A DNA stretch of 64,000 nt. Origin: Calliphora vicina (taxonomy: Eukaryota; Arthropoda; Insecta; Diptera; Calliphoridae). Every line of letters starts with the position of its first letter. Position 1 is the first letter of the stretch. Below are positions 48,232 to 60,569 of this stretch, one piece after another. Made by a program: the position numbers and the translations under genes. The notes under the pieces were generated by a model. It had not been told where the DNA came from and did no database searches. It saw only the letters and a program-made list of their open reading frames with translations. Location of the stretch: NCBI RefSeq assembly GCF_958450345.1, contig NC_088780.1, positions 107,644,226-107,708,225 on the forward strand, in the 5' to 3' direction.

Positions 48232-49008
48232 GGGATGCCAAACGGGACTGGGTTTTACAAATCCCGGGATTCGGGATTTTAGAAATGTAAATCCCGGGAT
48301 CCCGGGATTTTTCGGGACCCCGGGATTTTTCGGGATCCCGGGATTTTTCGGGATTTCGGGATTTTTCGGGACTTCGGGATTTTAGGTAAACGTCAAAAAC
48401 ATCAAATTCAACAATAAAAACTATTATTTCATTAATATATTTAAGTAAAAACATAACAAATCAAAAACTAATGCGTTAAATTAAAATAAAATGGTCCATG
48501 ATTTCCCCTAGCTCCATACAATTGTCCCCCGGAGTACTATTTGAGCAGTCATAAATATCTTGATTATGCGACAATCCTTATAAAATTTTGCACAAAATAA
48601 GTTGTAAGTACTCTGAAATTATACTGTAAAGTACTGCGGAAATCGGGCAACATTTGCCCCTAGTCCCCTTTAGAAAATAACTTGAACATAAATTTCGTAA
48701 AAGTGTAAATTGTGTAAAAGCCTGTTAATGCAAGGGAGACGTGCTGCTCTCCGATTCAAATGAAAAAATCTGGCTGCGTTTGGATTTGAAGCGAGATTAG
48801 TATTATAAAAAATATGCTGAAATTTAGCTTTCTAAGTATTTTGGGTGCTTCAAAAATCTTCCTAAAATTTCAAAAATCTCATAATATTTCGGGATTTGTT
48901 AATCCCGAAAAATCCCGGGATTCTTTTTCACAAATCCCGGGATTCGGGAAATCCCGATCCCGAAAAATCCCGGGATTTTCGGGATCGGGATTTCGGGATT
49001 GGCATCCC
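48232..49008 (+). mobile_element. CCCGGGATT-rich TIR element, copy 3
   Basis: Nearly identical to 42304-43066 and in the same orientation, flanked by TA (48230-48231, 49009-49010). Confidence 0.85.
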
Positions 49009-49389
49009 TAGTATTCATAGAATGAATAACATTTTCTTAAAGGAATTATAAACTCAATCATTAGTTTTATCTATCTTCTATCTATCTATGCACGTTCCGT
49101 TTGAACTCAGAAACGGCTGGACCGATTTTGATAAAATTTTCAGGAAATCTTAAGAATAGCCTAGCGGGTAACAGATTTTTGATTTTCGGTATCTGGGCGG
49201 AGGTGCGTGGCAGAATGAAATTTGTACACTAGATCTAGATCAAGAAAAAAAATCGATTTAAAGATAGTTGCATTTCATTACAATAAGGATGATGTCTACA
49301 GGAATCACAAGGACATACTGAATAGCGCAATGAACAAACTTAGCTTACATTGCAACCTTTTAAAGTTCCCTAATTAATCCCCGTTAATA

Positions 49390-51126
49390 TGCTGTTCAAA
49401 CGGTAAAGTTGGTCTGCCACCAATTATGGAACTGCCTAAAACGCTTCTAAGTTACATTTCCGGCGCCACTCCGATTTCCAAGTACTTTCTTCAAAATATC
49501 CCAAAGTACAACTCCTGCTTTCAAATAACGTCCTTGGGGCAATTAATATCGTAAACAACATCAGCTTCATGCCCACCTTTAAAGTCAATAGTGTGCTGGA
49601 CTATTAATCTGAGGGATGCGGGTTCGATTCCCGTCACAGACTCTGGGTGTATCTGCAGACAAGCAAAACGTTTCGCAGTTTGTGGTTGATTAAACTAAAA
49701 TGATCATTGCTCCTGCTTGCTCTGTGGTTCCAAATCAAAATCTAGGTGGACAAAATTATTTAGCGATATTTTTATATAGAATTGGTATTTCCGATTCCAA
49801 AAACAAATCTTTAAAAGATCAATATAAACTTTTTTTCAAGTTACTGTAGGGTCTAGATATATATATAAAAAACATTAATAAAAAATTAAAAAAATACGTT
49901 TTCATGTCTTTCTGAAACTAAATTTTTAAAAAGATCTGTATTTACTATATTTCAAGTTACAGTAGGGTCTAGATATATAAAAATCAATAATAAATAAAGA
50001 AATATTTCTAAAAATTCCATTCCGTAAAAATTAAAAAAAAGTATTTCGGCGGTGCTGGCGGCTACAATTTTTTTACAAAGACTTTCCCAGAAGTTTCTTT
50101 AAATGATGTATATAGTCATTGGGCGGGCTTCGACGGTCTTTTTTTTGGCAAGCTATATAACATTCTTAGAAAAAAAAAAATATAAGTATATTTGAGAACC
50201 AAGTTTAAAGGACTATAACAGGAAAATGGAGAGGCCCATAAATATAAGATATACATTTAATAAAAGCCTATATCAATGTTTATCTATGTTTTGAAGTATG
50301 AATTTCAATATGGTAAAAACATAGAGATATATCTAATTTAGTAAAGCAGTAAAATATTAAAAAAATTATCGAAAATATGATTCAAAATTTGTTGAACTTC
50401 TGGCGCTTCTGTAGAGAAAACGAAATGTCCAATTGAATTCTGAAGATACCGATTTTCTTAATTTTGACCACCTAGATTTTGATTTGGAACCACAGTGGCT
50501 TGGTTCATTGCAAGACCCTTCTGCTGAAACATTCTCAAAGCAAGTGTTGGACATCGGAAATGGAAAAATTCCAATTGATCTCGCCACAAATGAGATTTCG
50601 TTCCCGCCGAACTGCTGCCCAATGCAAATGAATTTTCAAGCCGTTGTCGACAAGGTGTTCCCAAGTCCTACAACCAACTACTAAAATTTGGAAATCTTGA
50701 TGTCAATAAGCTCAATGAGCCAATTCAATTGAAACTGCCTGGCGAAACAATGAAATACAAATCGATTGATACAGTAATGAACAAAGCCGTCAGTTGACCT
50801 ACCGAATTTTTGAATTCATTGGAACCAGCTGGAATGCAACCACATTTATTAACATTGGATTGGTTGGATAACCGATAATACTTCTCCGCAACTTAAACGC
50901 GCCCAAATTATGCAACGGAACAAGATTGATCAGCCAACAATTTTCACCAAATTTAATTGAGGCAACAATCATCGGTGGCAGATTCAAAGGCGAAGACGTA
51001 CTGATTACACGCATATCGATGATTTCCAATGACTTATCATTTGAATTCAAGCGGCTCCAGTTCGAAGGGTGCGTAGTCAGGTCGGGGGAGTCCGTGCATT
51101 ATTTTTTTCCCGACACTGTATATTAA
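49390..51126 (+). pseudogene. Helitron Rep-helicase pseudogene
   Basis: Helitron proteins nick and unwind DNA for rolling-circle transposition. Here 49390-49555 reads CCSNGKVGLPPIMELPKTL and later PKYNSCFQITSLG, the conserved stretch of the Helitron N-terminal domain, and continues in another frame into FMPTFKV before a tRNA-like insertion at about 49592. From about 50433 the helicase C-terminal part is recognisable: LDIGNGKIPIDLATNEISFP, then after frameshifts LNAPKLCNGTRL, NLIEATIIGGRFKGEDVL and FEFKRLQF. The Rep catalytic His and Tyr motifs and the Walker A region are gone, and the final helicase motif after LQF is replaced by unrelated sequence. It cannot make a working protein. Confidence 0.85.
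49592..49645 (+). other. 3' half of a tRNA-like sequence (SINE or tRNA pseudogene)
   Basis: GGGTTCGATTCCC forms a T-arm with 5-bp stem and 7-base loop (49618-49634), preceded by an anticodon-arm-like GGACTATTAATCTGAGGG. The D-arm and acceptor 5' strand are absent. It interrupts the Helitron Rep frame, so it inserted later. Confidence 0.45.
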
Positions 51127-51187
51127 AATAGAGATGCAATACATTGATGTCTTCCAAAGGCCAGCAACGCGGATCGGGTTCAGCTAG

Positions 51188-51499
51188 TCCTGTATAATCT
51201 TCAGCCCCTAACCATTCAGATATATTCTACTTATTGTGAACCATCAATAGAGTAGAAATCATTGTAAAATAATCAAAATAGTTTGAAAATAAATCTGCTA
51301 TTTCTAACTGGCTGATCCGACTGACATTAAATATCACATACTTATATGTAGCAAATTTATTCCAAAAACCCCCTGGAAGTGGCGCTGTGGGATTTCAGAG
51401 TAGAGCATCTCAAATCTAAACTTTAATTTTCTTTAAAAAATCTGCAAATTGTTTAAACTATTGTAAAATTATTGTTCGAAAACACATACACAAATATAA
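51188..51499. other. Intergenic DNA with a dispersed repeat
   Basis: 51300-51400 shares text with 39595-39700. No gene. Confidence 0.4.
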
Positions 51500-51730
51500 A
51501 ATGATTTTCGAAATGGGCCTTATATGGGAGCTATGACCAATTATGGACCGATCACCATGAAATTAGGTCGTGTGATTTATGTCTATATGAAAGTTATTTA
51601 TATTGAATTTTATGTGTATACCAACATTTTTAAGAGATTTATGCACGTAAAAGTGATTTTCGAATCGGGTCTTATATGGGAACTATGACTAATTATGGAC
51701 CGATCATAATAAAATTTTGTGACATGAATT
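51500..51730. repeat. ATGACTAATTATGGACCGAT family, third copy
   Basis: Two direct units of TTATATGGGAGCTATGACYA and ATTATGGACCGATCA, as at 17075-17300. Confidence 0.65.
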
Positions 51731-54164
51731 CTGTATATATAAAACTTATTTGGAGCAAAAGCAAAAAAACTTTTATTAATTATTTATCTATAATAATTAT
51801 GAAATATGAAACAATTGATGTGCAATTATTTAAAACAATAATAGTTATTTATATTTCAGTATAAATTTGCTTTGACCTAAATAAAAATTATCACGATTTC
51901 ATATTATTTATTTAACACAATCAACAAAAAAGGTTTATATTACTCAGGTTTTTAAAGCATATTTCTGTATTTTTTTACCACAGGCAAGTATGTGGCCACA
52001 AATAATTTAGCAACATGTGTACTTACTTTATTTAAAATTATTATGTTGCTTTTATTACGAACAATACAAGATTCATAAATACCAATTCAATGTTTTGCTA
52101 TAAAAATGTATTATTATTTTTATGATAATTGTTAATAGAAGGCGTAGATTTTTATCATTAATAAAATAATTTAAGTATATTTGCAACTGAACTCGTAAAC
52201 GCACGATTTTTTAAGCATATATCAACAAAGTAGGAGAGGTGCATGATAATTTTTTTATTTTAGTGGCTTCAGAATTAGTTTTTTAAAAAGGTTTACTCTA
52301 AAATTTGTATATATTGTACTTATTTCTGACAAACCTCTTTTTAAAAAAATAACATTTTAACCACAAAATATAAATTAAAATAAACAAATACTTGTACAAT
52401 GTGCATGTAATGCTGGAAGGCATTCAAACCCCCCAGAAAAAAATCATGAACCATTTTTTTTTTCAAATAATTTACCCACTAAAATAATCTCGTTTCTACA
52501 CACATTAAAATATTGAATGAATGTTTAAGTCAAAAGCCACACTTAACTACGCTTTTAATCAAATAAATAAAAAAAGTACAAAAAAGAAACATTAACCAAA
52601 TAGCCGTTAAATAATAAATAGCTAAGAAAATAATGAAAAAAAAATATTGTTTTGTTTCTTTGGCCATGTAAAAAAATAAAATGTATTCATAAATATTTCC
52701 CTTTATTATTGGCTGTTTTGCGGTCTCTAAAGCAAATTCGTTATAGTTGTTAAATGGTTGCTTTTTGTTTAAATTTAAAGTTAGTAATAAATTGTTTAAT
52801 ATTTTTAACCAGATCAAACAATATAAAATTGATTAGTTAAATATGAAATTGTTAAACAAAAATTGAATTGATTTCTTTTCAAAACTAAAACACTACATCG
52901 CTAAATTATATTATTTGTTACTTTGGGGCGGTAAGTGAAGGTCGCCGCTGATAAAAGGTAAAAGTTAAACTCTATTTTATGAATTATTCGGCTAAAATAT
53001 TTTGATATATTGAAATTTTCAAATAATTCCGTTTTTAGAAAGTAAAAGAAATTTTTCAGAAATTCTATTACATTGTATCAAAGAAATTTTTTAATTTCTT
53101 AATAATTTTTAGCCGCCAAAAATATGTTATAGTTTTAATCATGTCATTATATCCGCGTTTTATCTCTTTATAAATCAATCATTTTTGATTAACCAAAAAA
53201 AAAAATAAACAGATACCTCAACGAATTGAAATGAATACACGATTAAAATATTCCACAAATGAGCAAAAAACAGTTTCACTTTTGTTTTTTACAAAATAGT
53301 TCAACTATTTAAATCATAAAGTTGGTTATTTAACTGAATTTCATTTGAAATGCAATGGATTCGCCATTTGAATTAAATTTAAATAAAGGGTGTAAACATA
53401 AAGAGGTGTAGTGGTACATGTTTATAGTAAAATATGCTTCAAATAGTACTTAAGTTATTTACAGACGACAATACTGTGTATTAATACATATACAAATTTA
53501 AATTATTATAAAATCTATCTGAAATCAGTCCATAATTAGTCATAGCTCCCATATAATGCACTCTTCCGAAAATCATTCACGAAAATAAATTATTGAAATT
53601 TTAAAAGAAAAATGATTTTGCTCATTTACTTAGTGTAGGATATTATCAGGCTTGACCGGGCCATACTTTCTTGCTTGTTTTTATTTATAAATACATACCG
53701 ATTACATATGAAAAAAAAAGTTTTTGAATTTTTGAATACCGACCGAAAATTTTTAAAATTTGGGACTAAATGTGTTTTGAAACCTGTACTGATGATATAA
53801 CTACAAGCTCTTTCGATAAATATGTTTAAGGATTACAATTGGTGTATTCACACGGTCTATTATTATTAGTTGTTGTTGTGTTTTAAACAAAAAAAAGTAT
53901 TATTTTATGACAAAACAATAAACATAGTTCAAATAGTCTTATTAGTTTAGAACTTTTTTGTTTGAAACACAACAAAAATTAGTTTAAACTATCATAATAT
54001 ACTCGTATTCGAACATTATGACAATATGACCAAATATTAGACCGTGTGAATACCCCAAATGATTCTAAATAGTAGAGGACGATAAGTTTACATAAAAACT
54101 TTTTCAGAATCAATTACTCATAATGAAATTATTAAAAATTAATTTGAGTACATATTAGAGTATC
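51731..54164. other. AT-rich intergenic DNA, no gene seen
   Basis: Only a short inverted fragment of the preceding family (53530-53575) was recognised. Confidence 0.4.
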
Positions 54165-54275
54165 CAAAACCGAAACCGAAAACCGGCCAACCGGTTTTTT
54201 CATCTTTGTAAACTCCACCGGTTTCGGTTTTTTCACAAACCGGTTTTTGTAAGACGATTAACCGGTTTTAATGAA
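54165..54275. repeat. ACCGGTTT-rich hAT-like end
   Basis: TAGAGTATCCAAAACCGAAA, then many AACCGGTTT palindromic words. The opening resembles TAGGGTATTCAAT of the hAT at 58718. No partner end was found. Confidence 0.45.
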
Positions 54276-54425
54276 ATATATTTTCTAAAGCTCATTTAAA
54301 TATATTTATGAAAAACTTTGATACCATTTTTAAAAATATTGATTTATTTTATAGAAAATTGTAGCATTTGGCACCATTTCGTAAAAGATATAAAATAATT
54401 GTATAAAGAATTCAACATCACTAAT

Positions 54426-55030
54426 TCAAGGTGAAGAGCTATGACTAATTATGTACCAATCGCCATAAAATTAGGTGGCATGACTTCATTATATGAAACT
54501 AATTAGTGTTGAATTTAATTTGAATACCAAAATTTTTAATAGACTTATGCTAGTTAAAGTGTGTTTCGGAAGTGGGCCTTATATGGGAGCTATGACTAAT
54601 TATGGATCGATCGTCACAAAATTTGGTATGGATGCGTGTTAGGCTTATATAAAACTTATTTCTGCTGAATTTGGTTTGAATATATAACTATATAACTAAG
54701 ATATTTATGAGAGCTTAACTATTTTCAGATAGGGCAATCGTATGGGGGCTAGAAGAATCAATGGACTTATTCTGACCAAATTCAATAGGCTTTGTCCTTG
54801 GGACAATAGCTTGTACCAAATTTTGTCGTATTAGCTTTGAAATTGCGACCTATAGTTTGATTACAAGGTTTACATGGACGGACGGACAGACGGGCGGACA
54901 TCGCTTAATCGACTCAGATAGTGATACTTAGCAGATTGGTATAAGGTTGTTGTTGAGACAATATTTTTGAACGTTACAAACATCAGCACTAACCTAATAT
55001 ACCCTCCCCATTATGGTGGTGTGGTGTAGG
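54426..55030. repeat. ATGACTAATTATGGACCGAT family, longest copy
   Basis: Includes GGACGGACGGACAGACGGGC, ACATCGCTTAATCGACTCAG and ends CCATTATGGTGGTGTGGTGT then AGGGTATAAAA. It is parallel to 17075-17680. Confidence 0.65.
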
Positions 55031-56490
55031 GTATAAAAATGAGAATATTAGGATTTTTTCCCATTGGGACAACACATTGGACCGAGGCTAATCCAGAGTT
55101 TCAAGAATATATTAAAATCTTTGATTTTGGATCAAATACAAACAATTTACTAGCCTTTAATATTTTTCTTAGATGCCTGTCGGTCGTCTAAACTGTATGC
55201 AATAAAAATATCAGTGATGACTAATGATAGCTTTCAAAGGCAAGTTAAATTTTTGCCATGGTCATTACTAGAACACATCTAGATATCGAAATGGAATTCG
55301 TAGCTGGCTCTAATAGGAACCAAATCTCACATTTTCTATATTATTTGCTTCAAAATATTCAATCTCCAGCTGCAACACCCTTTATCTATATATTTTAATC
55401 AGTTTAAAACGATCGCATACACTATTTAATCAACAATTAGATTTATGTATCCACAAGTTATAAGACAATTGAAAAACTAAATACGCACTATGCATTTTTT
55501 TGTTTAACAATTGCAAATATGTACAATTTTTAAACAAAATGTAATATTTTAACCACAAACTAATGACGGACAGAGGGTAAATGTTTCAAAGGCATTGTCT
55601 TCGTTTTATGGGGGAATTTGATGGTTGTGGTTTGGTCTAGAGTAGTCTAGTCACTGCATGTTAGTAAACCATTGTTTTGTTTAATGAATTTGATTTTAAA
55701 CAACTTGAATTTGTGTTGACAAAAACGAACATGAATAAATGATGAATAATAGATCGTGGTTTTTATTTGTATTATTTTTAATTTCCTTACAAATTCAAAA
55801 ATAATAAAAATGAAAAATATACGTGACTTTAGTGTTTAATGACAATTACGCGCCCCCATTATTATGTTAACAGCAAATTACTGCAACAGCAATGACAACA
55901 GCAGCAGCAGCCTCAACCTGATGTTATGTAGCAGCGTCTGTAGGTGTTGCAGCAGTTTTGTTGTTAATCGATTTGTTATATGTACGCTGTTCATTTGATT
56001 TTGCCACCATTCTGTCTTTTCATTTTATCTATAACTACGGAAAATGATCTATGGTTTTATCTGTGACAATTTTTTCCTCTAGGGATCGTAGCACAAGTGT
56101 TTGTAATTTATAATTAAGTAGGAGTTTAACGCATTAAAGTAACATTTTCGATTAAGCCGATAACAAATTAGAAAATCAAAGCAGTAGTCGAATAATTCAT
56201 TTATTTATATGCACTGGTGGTGCAACTGATAATAAACTTTTATTTTCTACCAAATTACACCTGAGAAGTTGGTTGGAAATTTAATTTTAAAAGTAATTAT
56301 TATTGCTCCAATTTTATGATGTTGTCTAGACAAAGAAAGTTTGGAGAATTACTTTAGTAATAAAATCATAAGTATATGTATTGTTTGTTTCCACAATGAT
56401 TTTCTTTCAGTTATGTAGTGTGATCTTACACTACATTAAAATTAGGTACTTTAGAAGCTTATCACAACTATATGAATTTTTGAAAGTTTA
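55031..56490. other. Intergenic DNA, no gene seen
   Basis: 55890-55955 has short CAG-rich text (ACAGCAGCAGCAGCC) but no sustained frame. Confidence 0.4.
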
Positions 56491-56494
56491 ACTA

Positions 56495-57791
56495 AGGAGT
56501 GAGATCGAAAAATTCTTAACATACATATATGTTTATAAAAAAGAAACCACTAAACTTACAGCTTTAATTTTTTTTTATTTGATTGAAATTATTATTACAA
56601 TTTACAAAAAAAATTATTTTTATAGTTTTAATCACTAGTGATGAAATTTTGAACCTTTTTCGGAAACCCTTCCATTAACGTTTTTATAGTGCTTTCTGTC
56701 ACTTTGCTCGAACATGTAGTCCATCTCCGTTTAAAATCTACCACACTTTTGGACACCTTTTTTGTACTCTTCAATTCTCTTTTAACAAGAGCCCAATATC
56801 TCTCCACTGGCCTTAGCTCCGGGCAGTTTGGAGGATTTGCCTCTCTTGGTACAAATACCACATTATTGTTCTTGTACCACTCAAGGGCTTGTTTGCCATA
56901 GTGACAGGATGCCAAGTCAGGCCAAAAATAAGTGGACACATTATGAAGTCTTATGAATGGAAGCAGCCTTTTTTGTAAACATTCCTTGATGTAAATTTCG
57001 GTATTTATAGAGCCCGTTGTAACAAATGAGTGGCTTCTTTTGCCGCAACTGCATATTGCTTGCCATACCAAGAACTTTCTGGGAAATTTTGTCTGCTTTT
57101 GGGTCCTAAACTTTTCTTCAACATTCCCTCGAGCATCAGCAACATAAAATTTTTGACCTGGAAGTTGCGAAAAATCTGCCAGAACATACGTTTCGTCATC
57201 CATTATGCAGCAAGAATATTTTTTTATAAAACTTGACTTCAATTTCCGTGCTCTGTTTTTGGCCTCTAAATTTTTAGTAGCGTTCCTGTCAGGAACTTTT
57301 TGAGCCTTGTATGTTTTTAAACCTGCATTAGCTTTAACTTTTCGTACCAAATAGTCCGAGCACTGAGCTAACCGGGCTGCTTTCCTACCGGATGTGTTGG
57401 GAGCTCTTTTGAAAATGCGTTCTATTTTTTTGGCTTTAGAAACATCATGTGGACCATTCCTTCTACCTGAACCAGGTTTTCTATCAACTGACAAGTTCTC
57501 CCGGTACTGTTTAATAACATTGGAAACAGTTTGACGGCAGACCTTTGTATGCTTGGCCAACTTTTTGTAAGACCAAGTTGGGTTTTGTTGAAAATATTTA
57601 ATAATTTCAGTACGCACTTTTTTCTGGTCACTCATTTTAATCAGATTAACAAAAAAATTAATATAATTGACATTACACATAATAACTGACATGTTTTTCA
57701 AAGGTAACTTGATCAAAAAAAAATTCAAATAATACTTGGGTTAAAAAATGTAATGAAAAACGTGTGTTAAGAATTTTTCGATCTCACTCCT
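56495..57791 (-). mobile_element. Complete DD37E Tc1/mariner-superfamily element, 1297 bp
   Basis: 27-bp perfect inverted repeats begin AGGAGTGAGATCGAAAAATT (56495-56521 and 57765-57791), flanked by TA (56493-56494, 57792-57793). One uninterrupted transposase lies between them. It sits in a TAACGGTATTTT repeat. Perfect ends plus an open gene suggest recent transposition. Confidence 0.95.
56628..57635 (-). CDS. DD37E Tc1/mariner-superfamily transposase, intact
   Basis: 335 residues. This enzyme cuts and pastes its element at TA sites. The N-terminal half is a paired-type helix-turn-helix DNA-binding region (residues about 1-115, YKKLAKHTKVCRQTVSNVIK then a GR-rich linker RKPGSGRRNG). The catalytic triad is visible: the Asp in CCIMDDETYV, the Asp in YFWPDLASCHYG, and the Glu in CPELRPVERYW, with 37 residues between the last two, so the DD37E group of the IS630-Tc1-mariner superfamily. 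The start is the ATG of MSDQKKVRTEII (A at -3). The frame extends 31 codons upstream, with two further ATGs, but that part is hydrophobic, unlike family N-termini, and opens at TTG. No stop, frameshift or missing catalytic residue is seen, so it may be functional. Confidence 0.93.
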   Translation of the reverse strand: MSDQKKVRTEIIKYFQQNPTWSYKKLAKHTKVCRQTVSNVIKQYRENLSVDRKPGSGRRNGPHDVSKAKKIERIFKRAPNTSGRKAARLAQCSDYLVRKVKANAGLKTYKAQKVPDRNATKNLEAKNRARKLKSSFIKKYSCCIMDDETYVLADFSQLPGQKFYVADARGNVEEKFRTQKQTKFPRKFLVWQAICSCGKRSHSFVTTGSINTEIYIKECLQKRLLPFIRLHNVSTYFWPDLASCHYGKQALEWYKNNNVVFVPREANPPNCPELRPVERYWALVKRELKSTKKVSKSVVDFKRRWTTCSSKVTESTIKTLMEGFPKKVQNFITSD

Positions 57792-57793
57792 TA

Positions 57794-58709
57794 AATAAAT
57801 TATCAATCGTAAGAAAGTCTGTATACCGATCTGAAATGGTTAAAAGGTAATGGTAACGGTATTTTAGATGTAACGGAATTTTTGGTTATTTCGCTAACTG
57901 CATTTTAATGATAACGGAATGTTTCGGTCAGACTTATGATGTTCTCGTTTCTGGCATAAATAATGTTTTTATTTTGCCTTTTATCCTTCTTTGTGTTCTT
58001 TTCTGACAAATATGCTACAGGTTTTACACAAACCTATTTTTTTTTCAAATTAGGCATGTTCGGATAGGACTGGAGGCTATGTCCGCTTTAAAGAACCATT
58101 TTATATATTTTACGTTTATGCATTAAGTTCTCTTTCCGGTTCATATAGAAATTATACATACTCCCGAAGCAAATGTTTTTCTAGAAAAAATATATATAGG
58201 AATTTTTTGGGGAAAAATCTTCAAAAATACAACCCTTTTTACATGTTCCAACTTTGGAGGTATGTAACTTTTTCTAAAAAACCATAAAAGATTTAACAAA
58301 ATGAATAAATAGACCCAAATATCTCTTGAACTAAAAGAGGTAAGGAGAACACAACTGTGAGTTATGAGTTCAAAATAGCCATTAAGACTTTTGGAAAATA
58401 TATGATTCACATATTATATCTTTATAAAAATTTTTACAATTTTAACGAATTAAGAAATTTATAAAAGACTTTTCAAAAATATAGGAATCAAAAATGGTAG
58501 CTGATTTTTTGGAATTTTTTTAAAATGCAATAAATGTTTTGTTTATGAATCGTTTTTATTAAAATTTTACAAATTTTTGATCAAAATGTAAAAGTCAGAA
58601 ACAAATTTCAAAATGGGAAAATATTCCCGAAATTGATTGCATGTTTAATTATATTTATTTAATGATAATTTTTACGTCTTAGATTTTGTTGATTAATCTT
58701 GAATGATTG
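57794..58709. other. Intergenic DNA, no gene seen
   Basis: 57810-57920 is the TAACGGTATTTT repeat that received the mariner; a relative lies at 34795-34915. Confidence 0.45.
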
Positions 58710-58717
58710 GTCAATAT

Positions 58718-59758
58718 TAGGGTATTCAATTAATCGGGTTTCTGGTTTAATCGTTTACTCGAGCAAATAATTAATCGAGGTTTAGATTTATTGTCAATAA
58801 TAGGTTAATTTAAAATAAAACAACGAATTTTGTGTACAAAAACATAAAAAACGGCAAATAAGGTATTTGAGATCATTTTTGTAAACATAATGCCTATTTG
58901 TTGCAACAATGTCATAACTCAAAACCCGTGTTTTTTGAACTGAGTAATACAAAATATGCGCCGTTCTATAGTCTTTCATATAGTTTTATCAGTTTTCAAA
59001 AAAGTCAATTATTTTTTGTGTGAGAGTGTTTTTTTGTTGTGAACATCAAAATTAAAATTCACGTTTTCTCGTATATTTGACAAGTAAAAATTTGGGTTAA
59101 ATACGGATTAGAAAGATATTAACATCTACTATTTATATTTCTGAAATCGCATGATTTTTTGAAAATTTATTTAAGAAATAGTAAAATGTCATAAAACATT
59201 CAAATACGTTTTTCTCGAAACTACTTTTTTTGAATTATGAGGTTGTTGCAGCAAATGAGAGATGTGTGAATTTTTTAGGGTTTTAGTGAGATCTTCTGAA
59301 ATAATCTTTTATAAAAAGAATATAATTTAAACGATTTTTTTCTTTAGATTTAATAAAACTTTTATTGGAGAAAAACAGTTTCAAAGATCAAAAGCATGAT
59401 AAAGAATATTCCTTTTTGGGTTTTTTTAGATTTTGATTAATTTAATAGTTTCGTTTACTTATGTTAAAAGACTCATTTCAAAAAAAAGTTTCGTCTATAC
59501 ATGTAAATTAAATATGTCAGTTGTTATACATACTCACTAATCATGTTTATTGGATGTTCAAAAATATCTAATTTTAATTTGAAATTTGTATTTGAATTGA
59601 AAGGAAAAAATAAATACAAAAAAAGGAATTTCGGTTAATCGACACAAATTAATCGGTTTATTTGTTATTTGAAAAACGGCAATTTTAAATTATTCGAACA
59701 ATTAACCGTCCAAAATTAATCGGTTAACCGATTAACGGTTAATCGATTGAATACCCTA
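58718..59758. mobile_element. Non-autonomous hAT element, 1041 bp, 8-bp duplication
   Basis: Ends TAGGGTATTCAATTAATCGG and the complement of TAGGGTATTCAATCGATTAA, flanked by perfect GTCAATAT repeats (58710-58717, 59759-59766). The subterminal regions are filled with TTAATCG words in both orientations. No transposase frame. Confidence 0.85.
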
Positions 59759-59899
59759 GTCAATATCTATAGGGCCACTGTTTACAAATATTTTAACTAA
59801 ATCATTACGTACTGCAATTGTATTCTAATTTATTATGAAATATCAACAAATTCATGTAAAAAAGGCAAACATTTCCGTCATTTACAGTTTTGTAATATT

Positions 59900-59944
59900 T
59901 ATCCACCATATTCTCCGGATTTAGCACTGAGTGACAATTTATTA
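59900..59944 (+). pseudogene. Mariner transposase fragment
   Basis: Fifteen codons read YPPYSPDLALSDNLL, the hallmark PPYSPDLAPSD region around the third catalytic Asp of mariner transposases. No other part of the gene was recognised nearby. Confidence 0.5.
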
Positions 59945-60099
59945 CCTATTGTTCTTAGCATAATGTGTCACAATCTTTCGAAAAAAAAAATATTAAAAAA
60001 AAATAATAATAATTTTAAAATTTTTTTCCGAAATCAAAAACTTTTTTGACGTTTTTTTCAAAAGGGCAATTTTTTCTAAAAATAAAGCTCAACTATTTT

Positions 60100-60470
60100 T
60101 CTTGAAGACCTATTTTGTCGCTTAGTAGATGCGAGTAACTCAAAACATACAATTTTTGACTTTTTTTTTTTAAAAATGGACCATTTCTAAATTTTTTTTT
60201 GTTCAAAAGAAAGCTTAGGTCCATTCCTTTAAGATATTTTTGGTCGCTTAGTGGGATGCGAGTGGTATATCTATCAAAATAAATATTTTGTAACTCAAGA
60301 CATACAATTTTTGACTTTTTCGTGCAAAATCGAACTTTTTGCCAATATGGGACTTTTTTTAAAAAAAAAATGTTTGCTCAAAATAAAGCTTAGGTCTTTT
60401 CATTTAAGACCTATTTGGTCGCATAATGGGATGCGAGTAGGATATCTATCAAAAAGGGCCCATTTTGGAA
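60100..60470. repeat. Tandem-like repeat around GGTCGCTTAGTGGGATGCGAG
   Basis: TTTGGTCGC(T/A)TA(A/G)T...GATGCGAGT appears three times about 130-170 bp apart, each beside AAAGCTTAGGTC- or AAAGCTCAAC-like text. Confidence 0.65.
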
Positions 60471-60569
60471 AAAAAGCCAAAAAAGTTTTTGATTTCGGAA
60501 AAAAATTATTAAAATTTTTGTATTTTTTTTTAATATTTTTTTTTGAAAGATTGAAGAAATAGCAATCTA

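Larger units (their letters stand above)
49070..51187 (+). mobile_element. Decayed Helitron, 2.1 kb
   Basis: The 5' end is A|TCTATCTTCTATCTATC, followed by the AACGGCTGGACCGATTTTGA region. The 3' end is GGCCAGCAACGCGGATCGGG, TTCAGCTAG and T. Between them lie remnants of both Helitron protein domains in the right order and strand, and a tRNA-like piece. The ends are inferred from the TC and CTAG rules. Confidence 0.8.

Noticed and set aside
49618..49634. A complete tRNA gene.
   Set aside because: Only T-arm and an anticodon-arm-like part exist; there is no D-arm or acceptor pairing.
57636..57728. N-terminal extension of the transposase by 31 residues.
   Set aside because: It opens at TTG and is hydrophobic, unlike transposase N-termini; the ATG of MSDQKK is in a good context and starts the helix-turn-helix region properly.
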